A stretch of 64,000 nucleotides of DNA from Streptomyces typhae (GCF_009755605.1 NZ_WPNZ01000003.1:248001-312000); one strand, 5' to 3'. Shown: positions 16,754-26,390, counted from the first letter of the stretch. Numbers and translations: made by a program. Notes: generated from the letters alone by a model not told the origin.

Positions 16754-18097
16754 ATGCGCTACAGGACTCGAACGCCCCGCCGCCGAGCGGTGGCCCTCGC
16801 GGCCGTCGCCGCCCTTGCCACCGGGCTGCTCGCCGGCTGCGCCGAGGACTCCGACGAGCCCGGCGGTTCCTCCGGTGGCGGTGGCGGCGACGGGGGCGGC
16901 AAGGGGAAGACGACGCTGACCGTCGGGGTCTTCGGCGCCTTCGGCCTACAGGAGGCCGGGCTCTACGACGAGTACGAGCGCAACAACCCCGGCATCGAGA
17001 TCAAGCAGAACTCCGTACAGCGCAACGAGAACTACTGGCCCGCCCTCCTCACCCACCTCAGCAGCGGCAGCGGCCTCTCCGACATCCAGGCCGTCGAGGT
17101 CGGCAACATCGCCGAGCTGACCGGCACCCACTCGGCCAAGCTGGTGGACCTCGGCAGGACGCAAGGTGTGGACAAGGGCGCCTATCTGGGCTGGAAGTGG
17201 CAGCAGGGCACCACCAAGGACGGCAAGACCGTCGGGCTCGGCACCGACATCGGGCCGACCGGCATCTGCTACCGCAAGGACCTGTTCGAGAAGGCAGGCC
17301 TGCCGACGGACCGCGAGGAGGTCGGCAAGCTCTGGGCGGGCGACTGGAAGAAGTACCTGGAGGCGGGCAAGCGGTACAAGCAGAAGGCACCCGAGGGCAC
17401 CGCCTTCGTCGACGGCGCCACCGGTGTGATGGCCGCCGTGCACGCCTCCGGCAAGGAGAAGTTCTACGACGCCGAGGGTGAGCTGGTCTACAAGGACAGT
17501 GCGGGGGTCAAGGAGGGCTGGGACATCGCCGCCCAGTTCGCCGAGGCCGGGCTCACCGCGAAGCTCCAGCAGTTCCAGCCCAGTTGGGACCAGGCCTTCG
17601 CCAACGGCTCCTTCGCCACCGTGACCTGCCCGCCCTGGATGCTCGGCTACATCAAGGACAAGGCGGGCGACAAGGGCGAGGACCAGTGGGACGTGGCCGC
17701 CGCGCCCCGGCCCGGCAACTGGGGCGGCTCCTTCCTGACCGTGCCCGAGGCGGGCGGGAGCAAGGAGGAGGCCGCCAAGCTCGTCGCCTGGCTGACCGCC
17801 CCCGAGCAGCAGGCCAAGCTGTTCGACAAGCGGGCCAGCTTCCCCAGCGCCGAGGCCGCCTACGACCTGCCCGAAGTGAAGAACGCCAAGAACCCCTATT
17901 TCGGTGACACCCCCGTCGGAAAGATCTTCGCAAGGGCCGCCGAGGGCGTGCCGGTCCAGCCGATCGGCCCCAAGGACGGGATCATCTCCCAGTACCTCGC
18001 CGACACCGGAATGCTCGGCGTCGACCAGAAGGGGACGTCTCCCGACAAGGCCTGGGACAAAGCCATGAAGACGATCGACAACGCGCTGGACCAGTGA
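16754..18097 (+). CDS. Sugar ABC transporter substrate-binding lipoprotein
   Basis: 447 aa, family 1 extracellular solute-binding protein (CebE-like). It has a basic N-terminus, a hydrophobic core and the lipobox LLAGC (Cys near residue 34), then a Gly/Ser linker. CebE-type proteins bind cellobiose or cellotriose at the outer membrane face and deliver it to the permeases. AGGAGG lies 6 bases before ATG 16754. Its stop overlaps the next gene's GTG (GTGA). The ligand is inferred from context. Confidence 0.92.
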   Translation: MRYRTRTPRRRAVALAAVAALATGLLAGCAEDSDEPGGSSGGGGGDGGGKGKTTLTVGVFGAFGLQEAGLYDEYERNNPGIEIKQNSVQRNENYWPALLTHLSSGSGLSDIQAVEVGNIAELTGTHSAKLVDLGRTQGVDKGAYLGWKWQQGTTKDGKTVGLGTDIGPTGICYRKDLFEKAGLPTDREEVGKLWAGDWKKYLEAGKRYKQKAPEGTAFVDGATGVMAAVHASGKEKFYDAEGELVYKDSAGVKEGWDIAAQFAEAGLTAKLQQFQPSWDQAFANGSFATVTCPPWMLGYIKDKAGDKGEDQWDVAAAPRPGNWGGSFLTVPEAGGSKEEAAKLVAWLTAPEQQAKLFDKRASFPSAEAAYDLPEVKNAKNPYFGDTPVGKIFARAAEGVPVQPIGPKDGIISQYLADTGMLGVDQKGTSPDKAWDKAMKTIDNALDQ

Positions 18098-19134
18098 GCG
18101 GTCCGGTGACCGACATCCCCAGCGACACCCGTACCGCCGCGCCCTCCGCGGGAGAGGAGGGCGCGGCCCGCCGCGCACGGGCCGCCGTCTCCCCCGCGGA
18201 CCCGGCCGCCGAGCGCCGCCGGGCCCGCCGCAGCCGCCGCTACCGCCGGGACGTGAGGTGGAGCCCTTACGTCCTGATCGCGCCGTTCTTCCTCTTCTTC
18301 CTCGCCTTCGGGCTCTTCCCGCTCCTCTATACGGGGTGGGCCTCGCTGCACCGCGTGGAGCTGGGGACGCCCACGGACATGGAGTGGGTGGGCCTGCGCA
18401 ACTTCTCGCGCCTCCTCGACGACGACTTCTTCTGGAACGCGCTGCGCAACACCTTCACCATCGGCGTCATCTCGACCGTGCCGCAGCTCCTGATGGCACT
18501 GGGCCTCGCCCATCTCCTCAACTACCGCCTGCGCGGGTCGATGTTCTTCCGCGTCGCGATCCTCACTCCGTACGCCACCTCGGTGGCCGCGGCGACGCTC
18601 GTCTTCGTGCTGATGTTCAGCCGCACCGACCACGGCATGATCAACTGGGGTCTCGGCCTGGTCGGCATCGACGCCGTGGACTGGCAGAACGGCGACTGGA
18701 CCGCGCAGTTCGCCGTCTCCGCGATCGTGATCTGGCGCTGGACGGGCTACAACGCGCTGATCTACCTCGCCGCCATGCAGGCCATCCCGAAGGATCTGTA
18801 CGAGTCGGCCGCCCTGGACGGCGCGAGCCGCTGGCAGCAGTTCCGGCATGTGACGGTGCCCTCGCTGCGGCCGACGATCCTGTTCACCTGCGTGGTGTCG
18901 ACGATCGGGGCGACCCAGCTCTTCGGTGAGCCGCTCCTGTTCAGTCAGGGCGCGAGCCCGACCGGCGGCTCCGACCACCAGTTCCAGACGCTCGGGCTCT
19001 ATCTGTACGAGCAGGGCTGGTTCAACCAGCACCTGGGGCGGGCCTCGGCGATCGCCTGGACCATGTTCCTCATTCTCGTCCTGATCGGCCTGCTCAACTG
19101 GGTGATCAGCCGCCGGATCCGCCGAAACGCCTGA
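18094..19134 (+). CDS. Sugar ABC transporter permease (MalF type)
   Basis: 346 aa. A long basic cytoplasmic N-terminus of about 65 residues precedes six membrane segments. The EAA loop is seen in ESAALDGASRWQQFRHVTVP, which docks the ATPase. The GTG overlaps the upstream stop. No ATPase gene is in the operon; in Streptomyces such sugar importers share the MsiK ATPase encoded elsewhere, which would be the case here. Confidence 0.93.
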   Translation: MSGPVTDIPSDTRTAAPSAGEEGAARRARAAVSPADPAAERRRARRSRRYRRDVRWSPYVLIAPFFLFFLAFGLFPLLYTGWASLHRVELGTPTDMEWVGLRNFSRLLDDDFFWNALRNTFTIGVISTVPQLLMALGLAHLLNYRLRGSMFFRVAILTPYATSVAAATLVFVLMFSRTDHGMINWGLGLVGIDAVDWQNGDWTAQFAVSAIVIWRWTGYNALIYLAAMQAIPKDLYESAALDGASRWQQFRHVTVPSLRPTILFTCVVSTIGATQLFGEPLLFSQGASPTGGSDHQFQTLGLYLYEQGWFNQHLGRASAIAWTMFLILVLIGLLNWVISRRIRRNA

Positions 19135-19143
19135 GGGGATGAC

Positions 19144-19995
19144 GTGGCAAGCCTGAAGAAACGCGGCGCCGGACGCCAACTGCGGGGCGGCAGGCTGACG
19201 TACGCCGTGCTGATCCTGTTCACCGTCGGCTCCCTCTTCCCGCTCGTCTGGACCGCGATCGCCGCGTCCCGCAACAACACGCGGCTCGCCCAGACGCCAC
19301 CGCCGTTCTGGTTCGGCGGCAACCTCTTCAAGAACCTGGAGATCGCCTGGACCGACGCCAACATGGGCACGGCGCTGATCAACACCCTGGTGGTGGCGGG
19401 CAGCATCACCGTGGGCACCGTGCTCTTCTCCACCCTCGCCGGATTCGCCTTCGCCAAGCTGCGCTTCCGCTTCCGGGGGCTGCTCCTGCTGCTCGTGATC
19501 GGCACGATGATGGTGCCGCCGCAGCTCAGCGTCGTACCGCTGTTCATGATGGTGGCGGAGTTCGGCTGGACCGATCAGCTGCAGTCCGTGGTCCTGCCGA
19601 CGCTGGTGAGCGCCTTCGGGGTGTTCTTCATGCGGCAGTACCTCATCGAGGCGCTGCCGACCGAGCTGATCGAGGCCGCCCGCGTGGACGGCGCCAGCAG
19701 CTTCCGGGTGATCTGGCACATCGTCTTCCCGGCGGCCAGGCCCGCGATGGCCGTCCTCGGCATGCTGACCTTCGTCATGGCCTGGAACGACTTCTTCTGG
19801 CCCATCATCGCGCTGACCCAGGGCGGTGAACCCACCGTGCAGGTGGCCCTCGCCGGGCTCGGCCGCGGCCAGATCCCCGACCAGTCCGTGATCATGGCGG
19901 GGGCGCTGCTCGGCACGCTGCCGCTGCTCATCGCCTTCGTCCTGTTCGGCAAGCAGATCGTGGGCGGGATCATGCAGGGTGCCGTCAAGGGGTAG
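19144..19995 (+). CDS. Sugar ABC transporter permease (MalG type)
   Basis: 283 aa with six membrane segments and the EAA motif EAARVDGASSFRVIWHIVFP. It is the second half of the transmembrane channel with the preceding protein. GTG 19144 lies 9 bp after the previous stop with GGGGATGA just upstream. The last residues KQIVGGIMQGAVKG are typical of this family. bglC follows after 133 bp behind its own operator. Confidence 0.93.
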   Translation: MASLKKRGAGRQLRGGRLTYAVLILFTVGSLFPLVWTAIAASRNNTRLAQTPPPFWFGGNLFKNLEIAWTDANMGTALINTLVVAGSITVGTVLFSTLAGFAFAKLRFRFRGLLLLLVIGTMMVPPQLSVVPLFMMVAEFGWTDQLQSVVLPTLVSAFGVFFMRQYLIEALPTELIEAARVDGASSFRVIWHIVFPAARPAMAVLGMLTFVMAWNDFFWPIIALTQGGEPTVQVALAGLGRGQIPDQSVIMAGALLGTLPLLIAFVLFGKQIVGGIMQGAVKG

Positions 19996-20115
19996 CCGGC
20001 GGGGCGCCCTGTGCGGGTGATTCGCCGCTGCGCGGCGAGCTCTTCCCCACCCATCCGCCCACCCTCGATCCCTCACCGGTACGTCCCCTCTCTCCGTTTC
20101 TCTCCGCACAATCCA

Positions 20116-20129
20116 TGGGAGCGCTTCCA
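20116..20129. promoter_or_regulatory. CebR-type operator overlapping the bglC ribosome site and start
   Basis: TGGGAGCGCTTCCA, one mismatch from the perfect box at 16625. Its GGGAG doubles as the only visible ribosome binding site for bglC, and its last base is the A of the ATG. A repressor bound here would act as a roadblock in the transcription unit. Confidence 0.85.
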
Positions 20130-21595
20130 TGCCCTACACGCAGTCCGACGCGAACCTGCGGTTTCCCCCCGGCTTCCGGTGGGGGGCCGCGACCGCCGCC
20201 TACCAGATCGAAGGGGCGGTGTCGGAGGACGGCAGGACGCCGTCCATCTGGGACACCTTCAGCCGTACGCCGGGCAAGGTGCTCGGCGGGGACACCGGGG
20301 ACGTGGCCTGCGACCACTACCACCGGTGGCGTGACGACGTACGGCTGATGGCGGACCTGGGCATCGGCGCCTACCGCTTCTCCGTGTCCTGGCCGCGGGT
20401 GCAGCCCACCGGGCGCGGGCCCGCCGTGCAGCGCGGGCTCGACTTCTACCGCGCGCTCGTCGACGAACTGCTCGCGCACGGCATCACGCCCATGGTCACG
20501 CTCTACCACTGGGACCTGCCGCAGGAGCTGGAGTCGGCCCTGCCCGGCGGCTCCCCCGCGGGCGGCGGCTGGCCGGAGCGGGACACCGCGTACCGCTTCG
20601 AGGAGTACGCGGGGATCGTCGCCGGGGCGCTCGGTGACCGCGTGGAGTGGTGGGCGACCCTCAACGAGCCCTGGTGCAGCGCGTTCCTCGGCTACGGCTC
20701 GGGCGTGCACGCGCCGGGACGCACCGACCCCGTGGCCGCCCTGCGCGCGGCCCACCACCTCAACCTCGCCCATGGCCTGGGGGCGCGGGCGCTGCGCACG
20801 GTCCTTCCCGGCCGCGCCCAGGTCGGCGTCTGCCTCAATCCGAGCGCCGTGCGCCCCCTGACCGACGCGCCCGCCGACCTGGACGCGCGCCGCCGCATCG
20901 ACGCGCTGGCCAATCGCGTCTTCACCGGGCCGATGCTCCGCGGGACGTACGACCACGATCTGCTGGCGGACACCGCCCGGATCACGGACTGGTCGTTCGT
21001 GCACGACGGCGACCTGGCCATCACCCGGCAGCCGCTGGACTTCATCGGCGTCAACTACTACTCCCCCGCTGTCGTGTCGGGCTCCGCCGACGCCGCGGGC
21101 GGCCCGCGCCACGACGGGCACGGCGCCGCCGAGCACTCCCCCTGGCCGGGCGCCGACGACGTCTCCTTCCACCGCGCTCCCGGCGAACTCACCGCCATGG
21201 ACTGGCCCGTGGACCCCACAGGACTGACCGACCTCCTCCTGGAGTACACCGCCGAAGCTCCCGGGGTTCCCCTGCTCGTGACCGAGAACGGCGCGGCCTA
21301 CGACGACAAGCCGGGCGCGGCCGGCCAGGTCCACGACCCCGACCGCATCCGCTATCTGCACGGCCATCTGACCGCCGTGCACGAGGCGATCATGTCCGGC
21401 GCGGACGTACGCGGCTACTTCCTGTGGTCGCTGATGGACAACTTCGAGTGGGCGTACGGCTACAGCAAGCGGTTCGGCGCGGTGTACGTGGACTACGAGA
21501 CGCAGGCCCGCACACCCAAGTCGAGCGCCCGCTGGTACGCGCGGGTGGCCGCGAGCGGGGAGCTGGCCCCGCCGGACGAGGAGGGCGAGGGCTGA
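20129..21595 (+). CDS. bglC: Beta-glucosidase (GH1)
   Basis: 488 aa. GH1 enzymes cleave cellobiose and related beta-glucosides by retention. The acid/base Glu180 is in [10 protein letters not shown] and the nucleophile Glu386 in [11 protein letters not shown]; the N-terminal [19 protein letters not shown] signature is present. There is no signal peptide, so it acts on imported sugar in the cytoplasm. It closes the CebR-type operon. The symbol is by analogy with the bglC position in cebEFG-bglC operons. Confidence 0.94.
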   Translation: MPYTQSDANLRFPPGFRWGAATAAYQIEGAVSEDGRTPSIWDTFSRTPGKVLGGDTGDVACDHYHRWRDDVRLMADLGIGAYRFSVSWPRVQPTGRGPAVQRGLDFYRALVDELLAHGITPMVTLYHWDLPQELESALPGGSPAGGGWPERDTAYRFEEYAGIVAGALGDRVEWWATLNEPWCSAFLGYGSGVHAPGRTDPVAALRAAHHLNLAHGLGARALRTVLPGRAQVGVCLNPSAVRPLTDAPADLDARRRIDALANRVFTGPMLRGTYDHDLLADTARITDWSFVHDGDLAITRQPLDFIGVNYYSPAVVSGSADAAGGPRHDGHGAAEHSPWPGADDVSFHRAPGELTAMDWPVDPTGLTDLLLEYTAEAPGVPLLVTENGAAYDDKPGAAGQVHDPDRIRYLHGHLTAVHEAIMSGADVRGYFLWSLMDNFEWAYGYSKRFGAVYVDYETQARTPKSSARWYARVAASGELAPPDEEGEG

Positions 21596-21753
21596 GCGCC
21601 CCGGCCGGGTGGGGGGAAGGCGCCGACCGGGGCGCGTGTGGGGGGAGAGCCCACGTTAGCCCCGCTCCCGGACGACGAAAGGGGCATCCGGGGCCCTTGA
21701 TCGGGATCTTGAGGTTCGCTTAAGGGTGGGATCGGGGTCGCCAAAGGTTGGCG

Positions 21754-21908
21754 GCCCCGTCAGGGGTCCGCGCCCGTCAGGGGCGCGGGGAACTGCGCGC
21801 CCAGCCGAGGACACGCCGCAGACGCGTCTGCCGACGGACCCCGCAGACGCGTCGGCGGCTGTTCCGTGGCCGAGCGCGAAGCTCCCCGCGCCCCTGGTAG
21901 GGGCGTGG
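21754..21908. repeat. Dispersed palindromic element, diverged copy
   Basis: Carries CGTCAGGGGCGCGGGGAACT at the left and CTCCCCGCGCCCCTGGTAGG at the right, in inverted orientation, with internal GCAGACGCGTCTGC-like palindromes. The layout matches the units of the array at 34912-35490. The element contains the stop codon and about the last 40 codons of the histidine kinase gene. Confidence 0.8.
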
Positions 21909-23228
21909 GACCCAGAGGCGTACCTCCGTGCCCCCGAGGACCGACCGGCCGATGCGGACGTCACCGCCGGTGGACTCGGTGAGGCGGCGGACGATGTCGA
22001 GGCCGAGACCGGTGGACCCGGTCGCCCCCGCGGCGGAGCCGGAGCCGCCGCGGGCGAGGGCGGTCTCCGGGTCGGCGATGCCGCCCCCGGCGTCGGACAC
22101 GAGCACGATCACCGCGTCCTCCCCGCTGTGCACGTCCACGGCGAACGCCGTCCCCTCCCGGGTGTGCCGGAACACATTGCCGAGCAGGGCGTCGAGCGCG
22201 GCGACAAGATCGGCCCGTGCCACCGGCAGCCGCACCGGCGTTTCGACGCCGGCGACCCGTGCCTCGCGCCCCTCGTCCTCCGCGAGCGCCGACCAGAAGT
22301 CCATGCGTTCGCGGATCACCTCGGCGGCGTCGCAGCCCGCGCCGGGACCGGTGTGGACGCCGACCGCGGTCCGCGGGCGGGCGTCACGCGCGGTGCGGAT
22401 GATGGTGTCGACCTCGCGTTCGAGGCGCTCCACGGCGGTACGGGTCTGCTCGGCGGCGGGCCCGTCCCCGAGCGAGGCGGCGTTCAGGCGGAGCACCGTG
22501 AGCGGGGTGCGCAGCCGGTGGGAGAGGTCGGCAGCCAGTTCGCGCTCGCCGGCGAGGAGCTGGACGACCTGGTCGGCCATGGAGTTGAACGCCACCGCGG
22601 CGAGCCGCAGTTCGTTCGGCCCCTCCTCCGGTACCCGGGCGCTCAGCTTGCCCTCGCCCAGGTCGTGCGCCGCTTCCACGAGCCGCCGCGCCGGCTGGAC
22701 CATGCGCACGCCGAGCCGGTCGGCGACCGCGACGGACCCGATGATCAGCGCCACGCCGACGCCCGCGAGCACCAGCCACGCCGTGGTCACGCCCTTGCCG
22801 ACCTCGCTCTCCGGCACATGGATCTCGACGACGGCGATCTCGCCGGAGCCGAGTCCGAAGGGCTGGAGCAGCGCGTATCCGCCGGGCACCGCCGTGGTCC
22901 TGGCCCGCCCCTGCGTCCGGGCGGCCGCCACCTGGTGCGGTCCGGCCCGGCGTTCGCCGATCCGCAGGGGCGGCTTCCCGCCGACGGCCGGCAGGTGCAC
23001 GGCCATCCGCCCGTCGGCGCCCGCCGCGGACGTGGCGACGGCCCGGGTGAGCTGGGCACGGTCGGTGGTGATGGAGAGGGTGGGGCCCATGCCGGCGGCG
23101 TGCCGTTCGGCGTTGGAGAAGGCGCGGTCGCGGGCCATCTCCTGGACGACGAGGCCGAGCGGAATGGCGAAGGCGGCCACGACCATCGTGGTGACGGCCA
23201 GGCACACCTTCACGAGCGCCCACCTCAC
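21777..23228 (-). CDS. Sensor histidine kinase
   Basis: 483 aa. Two membrane segments (about 8-30 and 160-185) flank an extracellular domain, followed by HAMP, the H-box DLSHRLRTPLT with the phosphoacceptor His237, and an HATPase domain with N-box (LDALLGNVFRHT), SDAGGGI and GLGLDIVRRL. The catalytic domain ends near LWVPRP; the last 40 residues are Arg-rich and encoded by a dispersed repeat element. The GTG start follows the response regulator stop by 28 bp. The stimulus is unknown. Confidence 0.9.
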   Translation of the reverse strand: MRWALVKVCLAVTTMVVAAFAIPLGLVVQEMARDRAFSNAERHAAGMGPTLSITTDRAQLTRAVATSAAGADGRMAVHLPAVGGKPPLRIGERRAGPHQVAAARTQGRARTTAVPGGYALLQPFGLGSGEIAVVEIHVPESEVGKGVTTAWLVLAGVGVALIIGSVAVADRLGVRMVQPARRLVEAAHDLGEGKLSARVPEEGPNELRLAAVAFNSMADQVVQLLAGERELAADLSHRLRTPLTVLRLNAASLGDGPAAEQTRTAVERLEREVDTIIRTARDARPRTAVGVHTGPGAGCDAAEVIRERMDFWSALAEDEGREARVAGVETPVRLPVARADLVAALDALLGNVFRHTREGTAFAVDVHSGEDAVIVLVSDAGGGIADPETALARGGSGSAAGATGSTGLGLDIVRRLTESTGGDVRIGRSVLGGTEVRLWVPRPYQGRGELRARPRNSRRRVCGVRRQTRLRRVLGWARSSPRP

Positions 23229-23256
23229 GGCGCCGCCCCCACCGCCGAGGCACCGG

Positions 23257-23949
23257 TCACTGCGGTGGCTCCAGTTTCACACCGACCCCCCGCAGCGTGT
23301 GCAGATAGCGGGGGCTCGCGGCGGTCTCGCCCAGTTTCCTGCGCAGCCAGGACAGATGGACGTCGATGGTCTGGTCGTCGCCGTAGCTCTGCTGCCAGAC
23401 CTCGGCGAGGAGTTCCTTGCGCGGTACGACGACGCCGGGCCGCCCGGCGAGGAAGGCGAGCAGGTCGAACTCGCGGCGCGTCAGATCGAGCCGGACGCCG
23501 TCCAGTTCGGCCTGGCGGCGCAGCGGGTCGACGGTCAGGCCGCCGACCCGGAGCACCTGGCGCGCGGGCTGTTCACCGGCGGTGGTGCCGCGGGAGCGCC
23601 GCAGTACGGCGGCCATGCGCGCGGACAGGTGCTCGACGGAGAACGGCTTGGTCAGATAGTCGTCGGCGCCGTCGTTGAGGAGCCGGACGATCTCCGCCTC
23701 GTCGTCCCGCGCGGTCGCGACGATCACGGGTACGTCGGTGATGCCGCGCAGCATCTTGAGCGCCTCGCCGCCGTCGAGGTCGGGCAGTCCGAGGTCCAGG
23801 ATGACGACGTCGAAGCGGAAATGCGCCACCTCGCGCAGCGCCTCCAGGGCGGTGCCGACGCTCCGTACGGTGTGGGAGGCGTCGGACAGGTGCCGGATGA
23901 GGGCCGAGCGCACGAACTGGTCGTCCTCGACGACGAGCACACTTGCCAT
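23257..23949 (-). CDS. OmpR-family response regulator
   Basis: 230 aa. Receiver domain residues 1-115 with the acidic pair at ED9-10 region, phosphoacceptor Asp52 in VILDLGLPD and Lys in YLTKPFS. C-terminal winged helix (residues about 135-228) with REFDLLAFLAG and the recognition region DDQTIDVHLSWLRRKLGE. It is the partner of the kinase 28 bp downstream. No target can be inferred from the sequence. Confidence 0.94.
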   Translation of the reverse strand: MASVLVVEDDQFVRSALIRHLSDASHTVRSVGTALEALREVAHFRFDVVILDLGLPDLDGGEALKMLRGITDVPVIVATARDDEAEIVRLLNDGADDYLTKPFSVEHLSARMAAVLRRSRGTTAGEQPARQVLRVGGLTVDPLRRQAELDGVRLDLTRREFDLLAFLAGRPGVVVPRKELLAEVWQQSYGDDQTIDVHLSWLRRKLGETAASPRYLHTLRGVGVKLEPPQ

Positions 23950-24114
23950 GGGCGGCACCGTACGCCATGCGGAGGGCCCGGACGCCGTGCGGGACCTTTG
24001 GCCCGGACTTGGGTCCGATGTCCGGTAAGTGCGCCTGGGGGAAGGGGTGTCCGGGCCAAGCGGAAGGCGGGGCTCCTGGTTCTCGGCACGGCTCGTGGTG
24101 CAGTATGGCCCGCG

Positions 24115-24699
24115 ATGCGCAGGGGCCTCGTACACGCCGGAGCGTGGTCGCTCGCCACGGGCGCGGCGGTCACGCTGTCGTGGTGGGGCGTGCACACGGT
24201 GATGGCGGGCACGGCCTACGACCCGCCGCGCGCCCTGCCGCTCGCGACCGGTGACCGCGCCGGCGACCCGCAGTCGTCCTCCACCCACCGCCCTGGCCCG
24301 CCCCCGGACGCCGCACCGTCGAAGAACCGCGAGGACGGGACCGCGAGCGAGTCCCCGCCCTCCGAGGCCCCGCCCGCCAAGACCCCGAAGGGCGCGGAGA
24401 GGAACAGGAAGCCCCTGCCCGCGACCGGCTCGCCCAAGCCCACGCGGTCGCCGGGTCCCACGCACACCCCTGCGTCCGGCAGCGTCAGGGGCTACAGCAC
24501 CGACGGCGGGCGCGTCGTCTTCGACCTCGGCGCGTCCCCCGCGACGCTCGTGTCGGCGTCGCCGTCGGCGGGCTGGTCCATGCAGGTGTGGAAGGCACCG
24601 TCGTGGATCCGCGTGGAGTTCACTTCGGGGGCCGACCGGGTGTCGGTGTTCTGCACGTGGCACGACCACGCACCGAGGATCGACGTCACCACCTACTGA
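24115..24699 (+). CDS. Membrane-anchored or secreted Pro-rich protein
   Basis: 194 aa. N-terminal hydrophobic segment (about residues 5-30) is a signal anchor or signal peptide, followed by a Pro/Ser/Lys-rich spacer to about residue 120. A small C-terminal globular part of about 70 residues (begins VRGYSTDGGRVVFDLG) is rich in beta-strands and has a single Cys. The family is not recognised. It is divergent from the two-component system with 165 bp between, so it could be a target or sensor partner of it; this is speculation. Confidence 0.75.
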   Translation: MRRGLVHAGAWSLATGAAVTLSWWGVHTVMAGTAYDPPRALPLATGDRAGDPQSSSTHRPGPPPDAAPSKNREDGTASESPPSEAPPAKTPKGAERNRKPLPATGSPKPTRSPGPTHTPASGSVRGYSTDGGRVVFDLGASPATLVSASPSAGWSMQVWKAPSWIRVEFTSGADRVSVFCTWHDHAPRIDVTTY

Positions 24700-24753
24700 C
24701 GCCCCTCGAAGACGGCGGCTGACGGCCGCTGGGCGCGTGCTCCCGGGGCGGTC

Positions 24754-25614
24754 TCAGCGGAACACGGACGAGGGCGGGGCGGGGGACGCCACGGCGCTCG
24801 CGTCCGTGACCGCCGTGGCGCCGCCTGCGAAGTCGGTGAGCGCGCGCCCGTGTTCGACGCGTGCCGGGTGCGGGTCGCTCGCGCTGCGCCGGGTGAGTTC
24901 GGCGACGGGCAGCGGCTGCCCCGCGCCGAGGAGCACGGCGTTGCCGAAGCGTCTGCCGCGCAGCACCGCGGGGTCGGCGACGAGGGCGAGTTCGGGGAAG
25001 ACGTCGGCGGCGGTGGCGAGCTGGCCGCGCAAGTAGGCGAGCGGCGGGCCGTCGGCGAGGTTCGCCGCGTACCAGCCGGTGGGCTTGAGGGCCCTGCGCA
25101 CGTCGGTGAGGAACTCGGTGGTGGTCAGGTGGGCGGGGGTGCGGGCACCGCTGAACACGTCGGCTATCACGAGGTCGGCCCACCCGTCCGGGACCTTCGC
25201 GAGCCCCTGTCTGGCGTCGGTGTTGCGTACGCGGACGCGGGCCGCGGGGTCGAGCGGCAGGGCGCGGCGGACGAGCTGGACGAGGGCGGTGTCGCGTTCG
25301 ACGACCTGCTGGGTGGAGCGCGGGCGGGTCGCGGCGACGTAGCGGGCGAGGGTGAGGGCGCCGCCGCCCAGGTGGACGGCGTGCACGGGCCTGCCGGGCG
25401 GGGCGACGAGGTCGGCGATGTGACCGAGCCTGCGCTGGTACTCGAAGTCGAGGTACGTGGGGTCGTCGAGGTCGACGTGGGACTGCGGCGCCCCGTCGAC
25501 GAGCAGGGTCCAGGCCGCACCCCGCTCCCGGTCCGGCATCAACTCGGCGAGCCCCCCGTCGACCTCCTCGACCAGAGCCTCCCGCGCCTGCCGCCCCCGC
25601 CTGTTCCGTGCCAT
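24754..25614 (-). CDS. SpeE-like SAM-dependent methyltransferase/synthase
   Basis: 286 aa. The N-terminal strand-rich part (GAPQSHVDLDDPTYLDFEYQ) and the nucleotide-binding motif VHLGGGALTLARY resemble spermidine-synthase-type proteins; ADLVIADVFSG and TTEFLTDVRRAL follow. Streptomycete members are usually annotated fused or putative spermidine synthases, but the typical GGGDGG motif is changed here, so a different methyl or aminopropyl transfer is likely. The Ala/Ser-rich tail (last 35 residues) is probably flexible. Confidence 0.8.
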   Translation of the reverse strand: MARNRRGRQAREALVEEVDGGLAELMPDRERGAAWTLLVDGAPQSHVDLDDPTYLDFEYQRRLGHIADLVAPPGRPVHAVHLGGGALTLARYVAATRPRSTQQVVERDTALVQLVRRALPLDPAARVRVRNTDARQGLAKVPDGWADLVIADVFSGARTPAHLTTTEFLTDVRRALKPTGWYAANLADGPPLAYLRGQLATAADVFPELALVADPAVLRGRRFGNAVLLGAGQPLPVAELTRRSASDPHPARVEHGRALTDFAGGATAVTDASAVASPAPPSSVFR

Positions 25615-25620
25615 TGCTCC

Positions 25621-25712
25621 ATTATCGCCGGGTGCTCCGTCATCGCCGGGCGGGCAGGCATCGCCGGGTGGGCGGCCATTGCCGGGCGGGCGGCCATCGC
25701 CGGGCGGTCACT
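25621..25712 (+). repeat. 18-bp minisatellite
   Basis: Five imperfect copies of CATCGCCGGGCGGGCGGC between two minus-strand genes. No supported frame crosses it. A GTCCGGCGATTGAGG stretch at 25770-25785 belongs to another sequence that recurs between genes in streptomycetes. Confidence 0.8.
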
Positions 25713-25847
25713 CGCGCGACGGTTCCGGCCCGTCCGGCGATCAGCGAGGCACGGCGAGATCGCAGCCCGTCCGGCGATTGAGGGCGAGCCGCGGAGCGGC
25801 GATGCGGGGCAAGGGGCGCAGCCCCTGTACAGCCCGGCAACCACCGG

Positions 25848-26390
25848 CTACCGGCAGTTGTCAGCTGCTTCGATCATCCGCGCGGCCTCCCCCAGCGCGG
25901 CCCGGAGCGCATCCGGATCCGTCACAGGCTCGGTCTCCCCTGGCGGCACCAGCCACCCGGTCCCCACGACGGGCGGCGGAGGCACCGGATCCGGAGTGAG
26001 AGAGACGTCATGGCCGAAGGTCTGGGTACACGCGCTGCCGGGAAGGTCCCACCCGTCCGCGGTGCCGGGCGGCACGAGAAAGCCGAGGGTGTCGCAGTCC
26101 CCGTCGTGCAGGACGGGCCCCACGGCCTCGCCCCCGACACCCCGGCGCAGGATGTCCACGGCTTCGAGCCCCTGACGCGCGGGCACGGTCACGAGGTCGC
26201 AGTTCTCGTGCCCGTCGCAGTTCTCGTGACCACCGCGGCCGTCGTGGCCCCCGCGGCCGTCGTGGAGTCCGGGCCGGGCCGGGTCCCACGGCCCGACGCA
26301 ACCGGGCCCCGCGCTGCGGTCCTGGCTGGGCCGGTGCCGCGCCGTCGTCAGCGCGCCCCCGGATCCGCCGCTCTCCATGCCGAATTCCAA
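25848..26390 (-). CDS. Prim-pol-like small protein divergent from an XRE-TPR regulator
   Basis: 180 aa if the TTG at 26390 is used: GAGGAGG lies about 8 bases before it, whereas ATG 26378 has no good site. The N-terminus LLEFGMESGGSGGAL is followed by a Gly/His/Asp stretch with repeated GRGGHDGRGGHENCD that may bind metal. The second half shares the strand pattern GPVL, LGFLVPPGTA and TGWLVPPGE with the proteins at 14209 and 36287. Function is unknown. The divergent regulator at 26696 suggests a paired module. Confidence 0.7.
   Translation of the reverse strand: MEFGMESGGSGGALTTARHRPSQDRSAGPGCVGPWDPARPGLHDGRGGHDGRGGHENCDGHENCDLVTVPARQGLEAVDILRRGVGGEAVGPVLHDGDCDTLGFLVPPGTADGWDLPGSACTQTFGHDVSLTPDPVPPPPVVGTGWLVPPGETEPVTDPDALRAALGEAARMIEAADNCR

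Noticed and set aside
17896..20130. 744-aa minus-strand frame opposite the sugar permeases
   Set aside because: Shadow of two well-supported permease genes; composition is Arg/His/Gly-rich and no motif is visible.
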